The notes: a model not told the origin generated them from the letters alone. A stretch of 64,000 bases of DNA from VXYL01 sp965208525 (GCA_965208525.1 OZ242340.1:1-64000); one strand, 5' to 3'; shown: positions 21,009-30,096, counted from the first letter of the stretch. Program-made: numbers and translations.

Positions 21009-22569
21009 CGTTGGCTGGTCCCCCCGTCTGCTCGGCTATGGCGCGCAGCACCTCGCGATTCGTCGGCAGCCTTTGCTGCGCCTGCCCCGCCTTGGCGCGG
21101 CTGGCGTGGAACACCTGATCCGCCTCGGAGCGCATTGCCACATAGGACGGCGATTCGTCGCCCGCGTGGCGCGGGCGGAAGCCCATGCCGTAGAGGACGT
21201 ATTGATAGCTGGCCGAGGGGAAGAGCTCATCGACGCGGGGGGCGTCGTCGTGCCACGGTGGTTGCTGTTGCCACAGGAGCAGCTTGTCGGCGAGGCCCTC
21301 CGGCCAAGTGGCCGGGTCGCGATGTGCACGCCAGTACGGCCCCTCTCGGGCGCTGGTGGCGTAATGCAGCTTGAGGAACTCGACGATGCGGCCCCAGTGA
21401 TAGCGCAAGCGGTCGTTGAACCGCCTTGCCACCGCGTCCATCACCTGCCTGTTGCGGGGCATTTGCTCGGCAACGATTGCGGCGGACTGTTCGACCAGCG
21501 CGAGGGCCGACGCTTCGAGCGGCTCGACGAATCCCTGAGACAGCCCGATGGCGACGCAATTGCGATGCCAGAACGTGTCCCGATGGCCCGGCTCGAAGGC
21601 GATGGTGCGATAGGTGAGCGCTTCGGCATCGATTTGTGCCGAGGTGCGCTCGATGTAAGCCGCCAGCGCCGCGCTCGCCGTGCTCTCGTCCATGTGGCCG
21701 CTGGCATACACGGTACCGAGGCCGCGCCGGGTTTGCAGGCCGATGTCCCAGATCCAGCCGCACGGCTCGGCGGTTGCCAGCGTTGCCGAGGCGATGGGCG
21801 CGTCGGGGTGGTGGTAGGGTACTTGCACGGCGATGGCGCGGTCGTTGAAGAGCACGTCGCGAGCCGAGACGAAGCGGCGGCGGAAGTGTCCGCCGATCAG
21901 CAGGGCGCGTTGCCCGGTGCAATCGACGAAGAGGTCTCCAGGCACGCGAACGCCGGTGTCGAGAGAGATGGCGGCAATGTCACCGTCCTCTAGCGACTCG
22001 ATCCGCTCGACCTTGCCGGACACGTGTGCTACGCCCAGACGCTGGACGGCATGGCGCTGCAGCAGTTCGGCAAACTTGCCGGCGTCGAGGTGGTAGGCGT
22101 AGTTGAAGGCAAATGCATACGGGGGCGCGGACGCCTCCTTCGGGGCTAGTCCCTGTTCGATGGCGGCCACTTGGGGTGTCGCAAAGCGCGCAAACGGCAC
22201 ATTCGGGCGCTCGCCGAGCCAATACTTCGCAGGGTTTAGGCGCACGTATTCCACCGGCAGGCTGAACGGATGGATGTACTCGTCCGTCTCACCTTGTCCC
22301 GACCAGCCGAGGAAACGCGTGCCCTGCTTGAAGCTCGCGCCGCAGGCATGAAGCATCTCGCCCTCGTCGATGCCGATGCGCTGCAGGGTTCGGCGCATCG
22401 ACGGCCAAGTGCCTTCGCCAACGCCGATCGTGGGGATGTCCGGAGCCTCGACCAGCACCACCTGCAACGGCTCGCGCCAGTGGCGGCATTCGGCGGCGAT
22501 GCAATTGGCGGCAATCCAACCGGCCGTGCCGCCGCCAACGATCACGACCTTCCGAGTCGCCCGATCCAT
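21001..22569 (-). CDS. Tryptophan-halogenase-like flavoprotein (PUL type), copy 2
   Basis: 522 residues, ATG start. Opens with VVIVGGGTAGWIAANCIAAE (FAD-binding), then VGVGEGTWPSMRRTL, the lysine in ASFKQGTRFLGWSGQG, GDLFVDCTGQRALLIGG, a W-x-W-like segment CGWIWDIGLQTRRGLG and GFVEPLEASALALVEQ. It differs clearly from copy 1 (EGTWPS instead of EATIPT), so it is an old paralogue, not a recent duplication. First gene of the halogenase-SapC-cupin-halogenase operon downstream of the TonB receptor. Activity on a carbohydrate-linked or outer-membrane substrate is speculation. Confidence 0.9.
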   Translation of the reverse strand: MDRATRKVVIVGGGTAGWIAANCIAAECRHWREPLQVVLVEAPDIPTIGVGEGTWPSMRRTLQRIGIDEGEMLHACGASFKQGTRFLGWSGQGETDEYIHPFSLPVEYVRLNPAKYWLGERPNVPFARFATPQVAAIEQGLAPKEASAPPYAFAFNYAYHLDAGKFAELLQRHAVQRLGVAHVSGKVERIESLEDGDIAAISLDTGVRVPGDLFVDCTGQRALLIGGHFRRRFVSARDVLFNDRAIAVQVPYHHPDAPIASATLATAEPCGWIWDIGLQTRRGLGTVYASGHMDESTASAALAAYIERTSAQIDAEALTYRTIAFEPGHRDTFWHRNCVAIGLSQGFVEPLEASALALVEQSAAIVAEQMPRNRQVMDAVARRFNDRLRYHWGRIVEFLKLHYATSAREGPYWRAHRDPATWPEGLADKLLLWQQQPPWHDDAPRVDELFPSASYQYVLYGMGFRPRHAGDESPSYVAMRSEADQVFHASRAKAGQAQQRLPTNREVLRAIAEQTGGPANGA

Positions 22570-22782
22570 TCCGACCCCACGCGCTCTTGAGAACGCCCCT
22601 TCAAGGCACCTCGGCGATCATACAAGGCAGTCGAACTCTCAGGAGGCTTGTGCCCCATTGCCGGCCCGGCATGCCAAGCGAAGGGCGACGCATGCGTCGC
22701 CCCTACGGCCCGTGGCTTGACCGACACCATGTGTGGGCCCGCCCTCACTCCGGAGCAGTCGGAGGGCCGAAAACCCGCCGCA
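22570..22782. repeat. Intergenic region with a 20-bp perfect palindrome
   Basis: 213 bp between receptor and halogenase genes. It holds GGGCGACGCATGCGTCGCCC at 22684-22703, followed by CCTACGG. The same frame (CGTAGG, then a GGCGAC...GTCGCC hairpin) recurs at 29.96 kb with different centres. A second, imperfect stem (CCCTC...GAGGG, ~22752-22776) lies just after the receptor stop and may terminate or attenuate read-through. Confidence 0.55.
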
Positions 22783-25779
22783 CTACAGCTTGTAGCGGAA
22801 CCCGAAGTTGTAGCGAGGCCCTGCCTGCCCTGCGAACAGCGTTTGCATCCAGGCGCGGCCGAAGACGTGGGTCGTCTGGTCGTTGAGATTGAGCGCATCG
22901 ACGTAGAGCTGCATGTTCTCCGTGACCCAGTAGCTCGCGCTCAGGTCGAGCTGCTGATACGCGCCCACATAGGTGGGCGGGCCCGAGCCGACGTTGTTCT
23001 GCCCGGTGCCGGCGAGGAAGTTGTCGCGCCAGTTGTAGGCCAGCCGAACGCTCAGCCCCTCCTTGTCGTAGAAGGCGATGAGGTTGGCCGAGTCGCTTAA
23101 GCCTGTCAGCACGAACTGCTGCGCCAGGCTGAAGTTGTCGTAGCCCACATCCGCATCGACGATGGTGGCGTTGGCGATGACGCCGAAGCCGGTGTCGCCG
23201 AAGTTGTGCTGGACGACGACCTCCCAGCCCTTCATGGTCGCCTTCTCGATGTTCACCGGCACGGTCAGGTTGAACGGCGCCGAAGGGTCACGGCCGGCCA
23301 CGCCCGAAATGACGCCGTTCTCGGCGTCCACCCCGGCGGAGTCGGCACGGTTCTCCAGAATCCAGGTGTAGAGCAGGCCCGAATCCGAGCTGCCGGTGGC
23401 GGCGCGGGCTTCGTCGGCGAGGGGGCCGAGGCCTGGGTGCGGCAAGTCGAACGTGTTCTCCACCACCGACGCGGTGCCGATGAAGTTGTCCACGTCCTTG
23501 ACGAAGTAACCGAGCGCCGCATAGCTGTCATCGGCGTAATACCACTCGAACGACAGGTCGTAGTTGCTCGACTCGAACGGCAACAGCCCCGGATTGCCCC
23601 GGTTGCCGGTGCCGCCGTCGATCCGCACCAGCGAATTGATGGTCTGGCCGCCCTGGATATCGCCGTAGTTGGGCCGCGTCATGGTCTCGCTGGTGGAGAA
23701 CCGGAACAACACGGCTGAGGTGAGATCCAGGCGGAAGTCGATGCTCGGCAGCAGCAGGTCGTAGCTGCCCGAGAGCTGCGTGAACTCCGGGTCTGCCTGA
23801 ATGGCGTTTAGTTCGTTGCCGGCCACCCAGTTGATTGCCGTGTAGGCGGGCGAGAGCGCCTCCGACGAGACATCGGTGTCCTCGTAACGCAAGCCCAGGC
23901 GCAGCCCTGCCGGCATCGTGCCCCAGGTCCAGCCGAGGTTCGCCTGGGCGTGCAGCGCCGCCGACTCCTCCACCGTGCGGCGGTCGGATGTGAACCGGCT
24001 CGAGGTACAGAGCCCCGTGCCGCAATCCCCCATGTCCGTGAGTTGGAAGACGGTCGCGTCGCCCGACGCCATGAGCGCCTCGGTTCGGGCCACGAGCTCT
24101 GCCATGTCGAAGCGGTAGAACTCGGTCTGGCGGCGAGAATCGTCGCCGCCGGGAATCTGGTCGAAGGCATCCGCGGCGGAGTCGGGCGTCAACAGATCGG
24201 CTATCGCGCCGGGTTGCGTCACCCCGCCCCATGCATCCCGCTGCACCACCGATCCTGCGGAGCGGTTGTTGACCTCGGTGAGCTGGATGCCGAAGTCGAT
24301 GCTTTCGATCACGCCGACGTCAAAATCGTAGTGGCCGTCGAGACGCGTCTGGTCGATGCCCATCTTGGAGAAGTTGTTCTGGAACACGCTGCCTGTGACG
24401 ATCATGTCCTGGGGCGACAGCGGGTTCCGCAGCGTCAGCTCCAGCACCGGCAGTTCGTGGCCGAAGTAGCCGGTGGTGCGGTCGCGGGTGAACGCCGCCG
24501 TGGAGAGCAGGGCGGAGTCGCCGAAGGGGCTGTTGGGCGACCGTTCGGCGGTGGAGTCGTGGTAGTCGAACTCGAAAGTGAGTCGGTCCGTGGCATCCCA
24601 AAGCAGGTTGATACCGGTGGCGCCGTTGCGCGCCTTCCACGCATCCTGGCCACCGCCCATCGAGTAGTCGCTGCCGGCCAGGTTTTCGGTATAGACCCGA
24701 GGCGACGCTTGCGGGCCGTCGGTCCACAAGGTCTCCTGGGCGCCAAAGTTGAACCACGCAGAGAGATTGCTGTAGGTGCGATCGAGTTCCACCTCCGAGA
24801 AGGTGTAGTCGAGGGTCGCGACGAGGGTGTCGGTGGCTTGCCACTGCGCCGTGAGCTGGCCATTGGTGCGCAGGCGCGAATACTCGGCTAGCTCGTAGCC
24901 GATGTTCTGCGGCACGGAGTAAAGGTCACCGGGACCGGGTCGGTTGATCTGGTTCGGATCTCCTTGGGGAGGAATGCCGCCCCACTCCGACGGCCCGGCG
25001 CCGCACCAGCAGTTGTCCACTTCGCCCGGGAACGTGCGCCAGCCGCCAACGCTGGCCGTGTTGGCGCCGTTGTTGCGATCCTGGCGCACGGCGGAGAGGG
25101 CGATGCCCACCCGGTCGTCGGCGAAGGTGTTGGAGAAAAGCGCCGATATCTCCGGTGTGAAGCCACTGCCGTCCTCCGTGGAGGTGTCGTGCAAGCCACT
25201 GGCGGCGGCAGTGAAGTTCATGCCCGGCGCATCGAGGGGGCGGGTGGTGCGCACATTCATGGTCGCACCGATGCCGCCGGTGGGGACATCTGCCTGGCCA
25301 CTCTTGTACACCTCTACGGCGCTGATGCCTTCCGAGGCGAGGTTACCGAAGTCAAAGGAACGGCCGAGGCCACTGGAAGTCGGCATCTGGCGCCCGTTCA
25401 GGAGCACGAGGTTGAAGTCCGGCCCAAAGCCCCGCACGGTCACCCGTGCCCCTTCGCCGCGCTCGCGGTCGATGGAAACGCCGGTGATCCGCTGCAGCGA
25501 CTCGGCGAGGTTGCTATCCGGGAAATCGCCGATGTCCTCGGCGGTGATGGCATCCACCACGCCGTCTCGCGCCCGCTTGAGGTCCATCGACTCCTTTAGG
25601 CTCTGCCGGAAGCCCACCACGATCACCTCTTCGACCGGCCCCGGCACCGTGGCGTCGTCGGTGCGGGCCGACGGCTCCGGTTGCTGTGCCTGAGCTTGCT
25701 GCGCCGAGGCAAGGGCACTCGCGATCACGAGCGAGACAGCCGAGGCAATCGGGGTTTTCCGGAACACGTCGCTTGGCAT
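22783..25779 (-). CDS. TonB-dependent outer-membrane receptor (Xanthomonas/Caulobacter carbohydrate type)
   Basis: 998 residues from ATG 25779, chosen for GGAGAGG just upstream and the signal peptide that follows (SAVSLVIASALASAQQAQAQ). A TonB-box-like EEVIVVGFR lies at ~51-58, then a plug domain (AITAEDIGDFPDSNLAESLQ, RGFGPDFNLVLLNGRQMP), then a long beta-barrel ending in an aromatic-rich strand (YNFGFRYKL). Length and plug fit the TIGR01782-type receptors that import oligosaccharides. Energised by TonB-ExbBD from the inner membrane. Transcribed from a promoter carrying two LacI-type operators and leading into the halogenase operon, so it is the uptake gate of the locus. Confidence 0.93.
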   Translation of the reverse strand: MPSDVFRKTPIASAVSLVIASALASAQQAQAQQPEPSARTDDATVPGPVEEVIVVGFRQSLKESMDLKRARDGVVDAITAEDIGDFPDSNLAESLQRITGVSIDRERGEGARVTVRGFGPDFNLVLLNGRQMPTSSGLGRSFDFGNLASEGISAVEVYKSGQADVPTGGIGATMNVRTTRPLDAPGMNFTAAASGLHDTSTEDGSGFTPEISALFSNTFADDRVGIALSAVRQDRNNGANTASVGGWRTFPGEVDNCWCGAGPSEWGGIPPQGDPNQINRPGPGDLYSVPQNIGYELAEYSRLRTNGQLTAQWQATDTLVATLDYTFSEVELDRTYSNLSAWFNFGAQETLWTDGPQASPRVYTENLAGSDYSMGGGQDAWKARNGATGINLLWDATDRLTFEFDYHDSTAERSPNSPFGDSALLSTAAFTRDRTTGYFGHELPVLELTLRNPLSPQDMIVTGSVFQNNFSKMGIDQTRLDGHYDFDVGVIESIDFGIQLTEVNNRSAGSVVQRDAWGGVTQPGAIADLLTPDSAADAFDQIPGGDDSRRQTEFYRFDMAELVARTEALMASGDATVFQLTDMGDCGTGLCTSSRFTSDRRTVEESAALHAQANLGWTWGTMPAGLRLGLRYEDTDVSSEALSPAYTAINWVAGNELNAIQADPEFTQLSGSYDLLLPSIDFRLDLTSAVLFRFSTSETMTRPNYGDIQGGQTINSLVRIDGGTGNRGNPGLLPFESSNYDLSFEWYYADDSYAALGYFVKDVDNFIGTASVVENTFDLPHPGLGPLADEARAATGSSDSGLLYTWILENRADSAGVDAENGVISGVAGRDPSAPFNLTVPVNIEKATMKGWEVVVQHNFGDTGFGVIANATIVDADVGYDNFSLAQQFVLTGLSDSANLIAFYDKEGLSVRLAYNWRDNFLAGTGQNNVGSGPPTYVGAYQQLDLSASYWVTENMQLYVDALNLNDQTTHVFGRAWMQTLFAGQAGPRYNFGFRYKL

Positions 25780-25872
25780 CCGCCTCTCCTTCGCATCCCG
25801 CAGCCAGCCACGCGAAAAACGCAACCGGTGAGCGCGCCGAAAACGCCCCTGTTTGGCGCACGTCGCCGCGGG

Positions 25873-25921
25873 TGACAACGTTGTCAGAGCCTTGTATAGG
25901 ACAAAAAGACAACGTTGTCAA
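25873..25921 (-). promoter_or_regulatory. Consensus sigma70 promoter with two LacI-type operators
   Basis: On the minus strand a perfect -35 TTGACA (25921-25916) and -10 TATACA (25898-25893) are separated by 17 bp. One operator, GACAACGTTGTC (25908-25919), overlaps the -35. A second, TGACAACGTTGTCA (25873-25886), covers the expected start point. Their centres are 34 bp apart. A strong promoter blocked at two places by a repressor fits tight sugar-inducible control of the receptor. Confidence 0.75.
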
Positions 25922-25975
25922 GAATACAGCGCCTATCCACCGACGGCGTGGGCTGGGCCGGCAATGGAACCCTCC

Positions 25976-28273
25976 CTAGCGGCAGCCGGGTTTCGCTCGC
26001 AGCCGCTGGGGGTCGGTTACCGGGATGGAGACGATGTTGCCGCAGCCGTAGTTGGCCGAGAGGCCCGTCTCGTATTCGATGGTGGCGTTGTCGGGGGCGG
26101 CTAGGGCGGGTTCTAGGTCGATGTTCGAGGCGAAGGCGTTCCATACGCGCAGGGCGCCGGCGGAGCCGGTCAGTTGGTGGCTGCCGCCGTCGTCGCGGCC
26201 TACCCAGATGACGCTCAGGTGCCTTGCGCCATAGGCGACAAACCAACTGTCGCGGTAATCGTTGGAGGTGCCGGTCTTGCCGGCAACGCCGCGGTCGGCG
26301 TGGGGTGAGCGCTTGCCCGTGCCGTGGGTCATCGCGATTTGCAGGGCACGGGTGAGGGTGGCCGCGTGTTCGAGCTCAACCGCGCTCTCGATCCGGATCG
26401 GATAGCGCGACAACGGCTCGCCGCTCCCGCCCACCACGGCCAGTACGGTCTTCGCCGGGGTGGTGAAGCCGCCGCTTGCGAACACGGCATACAGCTCCGA
26501 GAGCTGCATGGGCGACAGCTGCACGGCGCCGAGCAGCAGCGACGGAAATGCCTCGGCTGCGACGCCGCTTAGCGCTTCCACCCGATGCGCAACCCGCTCG
26601 ATGCCAAGGCTCATGCCGAGCCGCACGGTGGGCACGTTGAGGGAGTCTGCGAGCGAGCGCACCAGCGGCACCGGACCGCGATACTCGCGGTCGAAGTTGC
26701 GCGGCGACCAGTTGCCGTGGCCCGGCACCTCCAGCGTCACGGGACGATCCTCGATGAGCGAGGCGAGATCGTATTCACTGGACTCGAGCGCCATGAGATA
26801 CACCAAGGGCTTGATGGCGGAACCCACCTGACGCCGGGCGCTGACGGCGCGGTTCATGCCGTAACGCCCGGCCACGCGTCCGGCGACGATGGCTTGAATG
26901 TCACCGGTCTGGCTGCCGCGCACCACCATGCCGGCTTCCAAAGTGCCCTCGTCCATGCCGCGGTCGCGCTCGATCTGGGCCAGCGTTTCCGTGACCGCGG
27001 CTTGTGCCGCATCCTGCACGCGGGGCGCAAGCGTGGTGTAGATCGCGAGCCCCTCGCCGCCGAGCGTGTCGGCGTCGTAATCGTCGGCGAGTTCCTGTCG
27101 AACCATGCGCAAGAAAGCCGGGTAGTAGCGTCCGGCGCGGCGCGTGGCGGCGAGGCCAATGTCCCGCGCCAGCGCCGCTTGGTGTTCCCGTTCGCCGATC
27201 AAGTCGAAGTCATGCATGGTGCCGAGGATGCGGTCGCGGCGTCTCTTGGCGCGTTCGGGGTGGCGGAACGGATCGTAGTAGGAAGGCCCGCGGATCACTG
27301 CCACCAACAGCGCAATCTCGTGGGCGCCGAGTTCGGCGATGGGCTTGTTGAAGTAGAACTGGCTGCCGAGGCCGAAGCCGTGGATGGCGCGGGCACCGTC
27401 CTGACCCAAGTGGATCTCGTTGACATAGGAGTTCATCAGGTCGGCCTTTGTGAACCGCGCTTCCAGCAACACCGCAAAGGCCAGCTCCTTGAGCTTGCGG
27501 GCAAAGCTGCGCTCGTTCGTGAGGTAGTAGGAGCGCACAAGCTGCTGCGTGAGGGTGCTCGCACCTTGGCTCAGTTCGCCCGTGGAAAGGTTCACCCACG
27601 CAGCGCGCACAATGCCCTTGAGGTCGAAACCTGGGTGGGAGTCGAAGGTGCGGTCCTCCACCGCCTTCAACGTCGCCGGCAATAGCGGCGGCGTCTGTTC
27701 CGGCGAGAGGATCAGCCGGTCTTCGCCGTGGCTGGGGAAGAAGCTGCCAACCTGCGGCGGTTCCAGCCGAGCGACGGGCAGCTCGCCGCCGGTGCCATCG
27801 TCGATGCGCACTACGCGGTGTTCGTCGAACTCGATGGCAAGGGGAAGTTCGCCCCGCTCGCCGTCGCCGAAGCGGAAGGGTCGCAGCACGGTGCGCAGGG
27901 TGTTGCCTCGTGCCGACCAACTGCCGGGCGCGTTCGCGAACTCCACCTCCCGGTAGCCGAGCCGCGTGAGCTCCGCCACGGCATCGCGTTGCGACAGCGC
28001 CGCGCCCGGGTAGAGCTCAACTGGCGCGGCGTAAATGCGCGCTGGCAAGGACCAACGCCGGCCCTCGAACGTGCTCGTGATCTGGCGGTCGAGAAAGAAC
28101 AGGTAGCCGGCAATGGCGACGATGCCAGCGAACCCGGCGGCGAAACCCCACCGCAGGCAAAAGAGAAAGGCCCGCCACAGCCGCAAGGGCTGCTTGCGCC
28201 GCGTGCTCGGGCGCTTGCCCTTGCCGCTCGCGGGACGTTTGCGTCGTGCTGGCTGTCGTTTGCCCTGCGCCAT
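25976..28273 (-). CDS. mrcB: Penicillin-binding protein 1B (bifunctional peptidoglycan synthase)
   Basis: 765 residues. A very basic cytoplasmic tail (1-33) and a single TM helix (~38-62) are followed by a UB2H-like region (~70-180). The GT51 glycosyltransferase has catalytic E206 in KAVEDRTFDSHPG and the GASTLTQQLVRSYYL signature. The transpeptidase has S485-A-I-K488, a SLN motif (LADSLNVPTVRLG) and KTGTS. Known: polymerises lipid II and cross-links glycan strands at the inner membrane's outer face, activated by LpoB in enterobacteria. All catalytic residues are present and the length is normal. Likely monocistronic. Confidence 0.95.
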   Translation of the reverse strand: MAQGKRQPARRKRPASGKGKRPSTRRKQPLRLWRAFLFCLRWGFAAGFAGIVAIAGYLFFLDRQITSTFEGRRWSLPARIYAAPVELYPGAALSQRDAVAELTRLGYREVEFANAPGSWSARGNTLRTVLRPFRFGDGERGELPLAIEFDEHRVVRIDDGTGGELPVARLEPPQVGSFFPSHGEDRLILSPEQTPPLLPATLKAVEDRTFDSHPGFDLKGIVRAAWVNLSTGELSQGASTLTQQLVRSYYLTNERSFARKLKELAFAVLLEARFTKADLMNSYVNEIHLGQDGARAIHGFGLGSQFYFNKPIAELGAHEIALLVAVIRGPSYYDPFRHPERAKRRRDRILGTMHDFDLIGEREHQAALARDIGLAATRRAGRYYPAFLRMVRQELADDYDADTLGGEGLAIYTTLAPRVQDAAQAAVTETLAQIERDRGMDEGTLEAGMVVRGSQTGDIQAIVAGRVAGRYGMNRAVSARRQVGSAIKPLVYLMALESSEYDLASLIEDRPVTLEVPGHGNWSPRNFDREYRGPVPLVRSLADSLNVPTVRLGMSLGIERVAHRVEALSGVAAEAFPSLLLGAVQLSPMQLSELYAVFASGGFTTPAKTVLAVVGGSGEPLSRYPIRIESAVELEHAATLTRALQIAMTHGTGKRSPHADRGVAGKTGTSNDYRDSWFVAYGARHLSVIWVGRDDGGSHQLTGSAGALRVWNAFASNIDLEPALAAPDNATIEYETGLSANYGCGNIVSIPVTDPQRLRAKPGCR

Positions 28274-28435
28274 GCGTCGCCCTCACGCGCCTCGGCAGTC
28301 GCGAAGCACCTGCTGGCCTTCGGGTCACCACTTCGGCCTGGAGCCAGCGCCTTTCTACCGCGTTGGCTGCCAGCTTGGAACAGCGGCCCTCGTAGCGAAG
28401 GCATCCTGCTTCCGGTCGAAGCGGATACCAGTCCT

Positions 28436-29113
28436 TTAGGCGCCGCGTTGTGCCAGCAGTTCCTCGATCAGTTCGTCCAGATTCGCCAGCGCCTGCTTTC
28501 TGCCGACGCCCATGTTGATGATGTACTTGCCGTCCACCACCACCATTGGCACGGCGAAGACGCCGATGGCGGCGGCCTGGGCGGCGTCGCGATCCACCGC
28601 AGAAGCGGTAGCGGCGGAACCCACCGCCGCCAGAAACGTGTCGCGGTCGATGCCGTAGCCGCCGACGAAATCCGCCATGGCCTCGGCGGTGAGGAACTGG
28701 CGGTTGCGGTCGTGGATGGCGCGGAAGATGCGGGCATGGTTGGCGTCCAGGGCGTCGTGACGTTCGAGCGCCACGTGGGTTCTCGCCAGCACCCGCAGGG
28801 GTCCGGAGTACGACGCATGCACCCGCCGGAATGTCACGCCAGCGGGCAGGTTCTGTTTCCAGCCCTCGATGAGTTCGTCGAGATTGCGGCAATGGATGCA
28901 GGCCCAGGAGAAATACTCCACCACCTCCACATCGCCGTCGCCGTCCGGTCGATCCTCGAGCACCTGATATGGCTCGTCGGCACCACCGAATCCGAGGCTG
29001 TAGCCGATGCCGACGACGGCGACCAAGGCCACCACCGCACCGATGCCGGCGCCGATGGTGATGCGCGCCCGCGCCACCTGCTTCGCACTCGATTGCCTGC
29101 GCCGCTTGGCCAT
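28436..29113 (-). CDS. Membrane-anchored DsbA/thioredoxin-fold protein
   Basis: 225 residues with a basic N-terminus and one TM anchor (~19-41), then a periplasmic thioredoxin fold. The redox motif is C72-I-H-C75 (DsbA normally CPHC), with the cis-Pro strand in FAVPMVVVDGKY. The helical insert between them is DsbA-like. Likely a thiol:disulfide oxidoreductase acting on exported proteins. The Ile in place of Pro would alter redox potential. It lies 162 nt after the mrcB start on the same strand and is divergent from the glutaredoxin-like gene. Confidence 0.85.
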   Translation of the reverse strand: MAKRRRQSSAKQVARARITIGAGIGAVVALVAVVGIGYSLGFGGADEPYQVLEDRPDGDGDVEVVEYFSWACIHCRNLDELIEGWKQNLPAGVTFRRVHASYSGPLRVLARTHVALERHDALDANHARIFRAIHDRNRQFLTAEAMADFVGGYGIDRDTFLAAVGSAATASAVDRDAAQAAAIGVFAVPMVVVDGKYIINMGVGRKQALANLDELIEELLAQRGA

Positions 29114-29163
29114 GGCCGAAGTTTATACTCGCGCTCCCCGCGAAGCGAAGGTGGAGCTTGGCC

Positions 29164-29436
29164 ATGGATGGCGGCAAAGACGCGAACGACGAGAGCTACG
29201 TGCTCTACCAATACCGCGCCTGCCCGTTCTGCGCCCGAGTGCGTCGCTACTTGAACGGGCGTGGGGCGGAGCTGCCGGAACGAGACATCCTGCGAGACCC
29301 CGCCGCGTTCCGCGAACTCCTGGCCGGCGGGGGTCGCAGCACCGTGCCTTGCCTGCGCATCGAGTCCGCCGCTGGCACGCGCTGGATGTATGAATCCGCC
29401 GACATCATCGACTACCTCGACAGTCGCCTCGCCTGA
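29164..29436 (+). CDS. Glutaredoxin-like protein (GST N-terminal fold)
   Basis: 90 residues from ATG 29164 with GGAG at 29153-29156. Thioredoxin-like fold with a C-P-F-C redox motif in YQYRACPFCARVRRYL, conserved STVPCLRIE with the cis-Pro, and YESADIIDYLDS at the end, as in the glutathione-binding domain of GSTs and in small glutaredoxins. No C-terminal helical GST domain. A cytoplasmic thiol reductant or glutathione-dependent enzyme; exact substrate unknown. It shares its promoter region with the divergent DsbA-like gene, and the PTPS gene starts 12 nt after it. Confidence 0.85.
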   Translation: MDGGKDANDESYVLYQYRACPFCARVRRYLNGRGAELPERDILRDPAAFRELLAGGGRSTVPCLRIESAAGTRWMYESADIIDYLDSRLA

Positions 29437-29448
29437 GGTGTTTGGAGC

Positions 29449-29991
29449 GTGCCGGAAGGGCAGGAAGGCAAGGTGGCGCCCGCGCGGCGGACGACCATAT
29501 CCATCAGCAAGGACTACCTGCATTTCTCGGCGGCGCATTTCACGATCTTCTCGGCCACCGAGCGGGAGAACCTGCACGGGCACAACTTCTTCGTGGAGGC
29601 AGAGGCTATCGGCAAGATTGGCGACGATGGCCTGTGCTTCGACTACAACGCCTTGAAACAACTGCTGAAAGAGCTGTGTGACCAGTTGGACGAAACCACC
29701 CTTCTGCCGGCGCGCTCGCCGCACCTCGACATTGAGCAAGGCGAAGCGGGCGTCGTCGTCCGGTTCGGCGATGAACGCCTCGAGTTCCTGCCCCGTGACG
29801 TCACCTTGCTCGACGTGCGCAACGTGACGGTGGAAGAGCTCGCGCACTGGTTCCTGCGACAGCTTCGTGCCGACGAGGGGTTCAAGGGCCTGCCCATCGA
29901 CGAAATCACGCTGCGCGCCTCGTCTGGGCCAGGGCAATGGGCCAGCGCCGGGTGGAACTCTCGTAGGGGCGACCCTTGTGGTCGCCCGTGA
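29449..29991 (+). CDS. 6-pyruvoyl-tetrahydropterin synthase family protein (QueD/PTPS paralogue)
   Basis: 180 residues from GTG 29449; a GTG at 29473 behind AGGAAGG is an equally good start. Zinc ligands of the PTPS fold are visible: H30 in HFSAAHF and H43/H45 in ENLHGHNFFVE. The catalytic Cys of QueD (four residues before the first His of HGH) is absent; residues 39-44 read R-E-N-L-H-G. Known: PTPS-III paralogues use an E-x-x-H-G motif and replace FolB by making 6-hydroxymethyl-dihydropterin, so a folate role is more likely than queuosine. The last ~9 residues (RRGDPCGRP) and the stop come from an intergenic hairpin element. Followed by an SDR and yhhQ. Confidence 0.82.
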   Translation: MPEGQEGKVAPARRTTISISKDYLHFSAAHFTIFSATERENLHGHNFFVEAEAIGKIGDDGLCFDYNALKQLLKELCDQLDETTLLPARSPHLDIEQGEAGVVVRFGDERLEFLPRDVTLLDVRNVTVEELAHWFLRQLRADEGFKGLPIDEITLRASSGPGQWASAGWNSRRGDPCGRP

Positions 29992-30031
29992 TCGCCTGAT
30001 GCTGCCGATGCGGGCGACCACAAGGGTCGCC
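29963..30031. repeat. Inverted pair of GGCGACC...GGTCGCC hairpins
   Basis: A 20-bp word, GGCGACCCTTGTGGTCGCCC (29968-29987), recurs as its exact complement at 30012-30031, separated by 24 bp. Each copy is itself a hairpin. The left copy overlaps the 3' end of the PTPS gene and supplies its stop. It shares the preceding CGTAGG with the palindrome at 22684. Confidence 0.65.
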
Positions 30032-30096
30032 GATACGGAGGCAGGATCTAGCCGGCGGGACCGACTCCATCAGAGGTTCCCCAAGGAGAGTCTTGA

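Noticed and set aside
17729..22569. Secondary-metabolite halogenation cluster
   Set aside because: The halogenase-like genes sit in a TonB/SapC/cupin/GH locus and no NRPS, PKS or tryptophan pathway gene is near.
29449..29991. Naming the PTPS gene queD
   Set aside because: The catalytic cysteine is missing and the motif is ExxHG, so a FolB-replacing paralogue is more likely.
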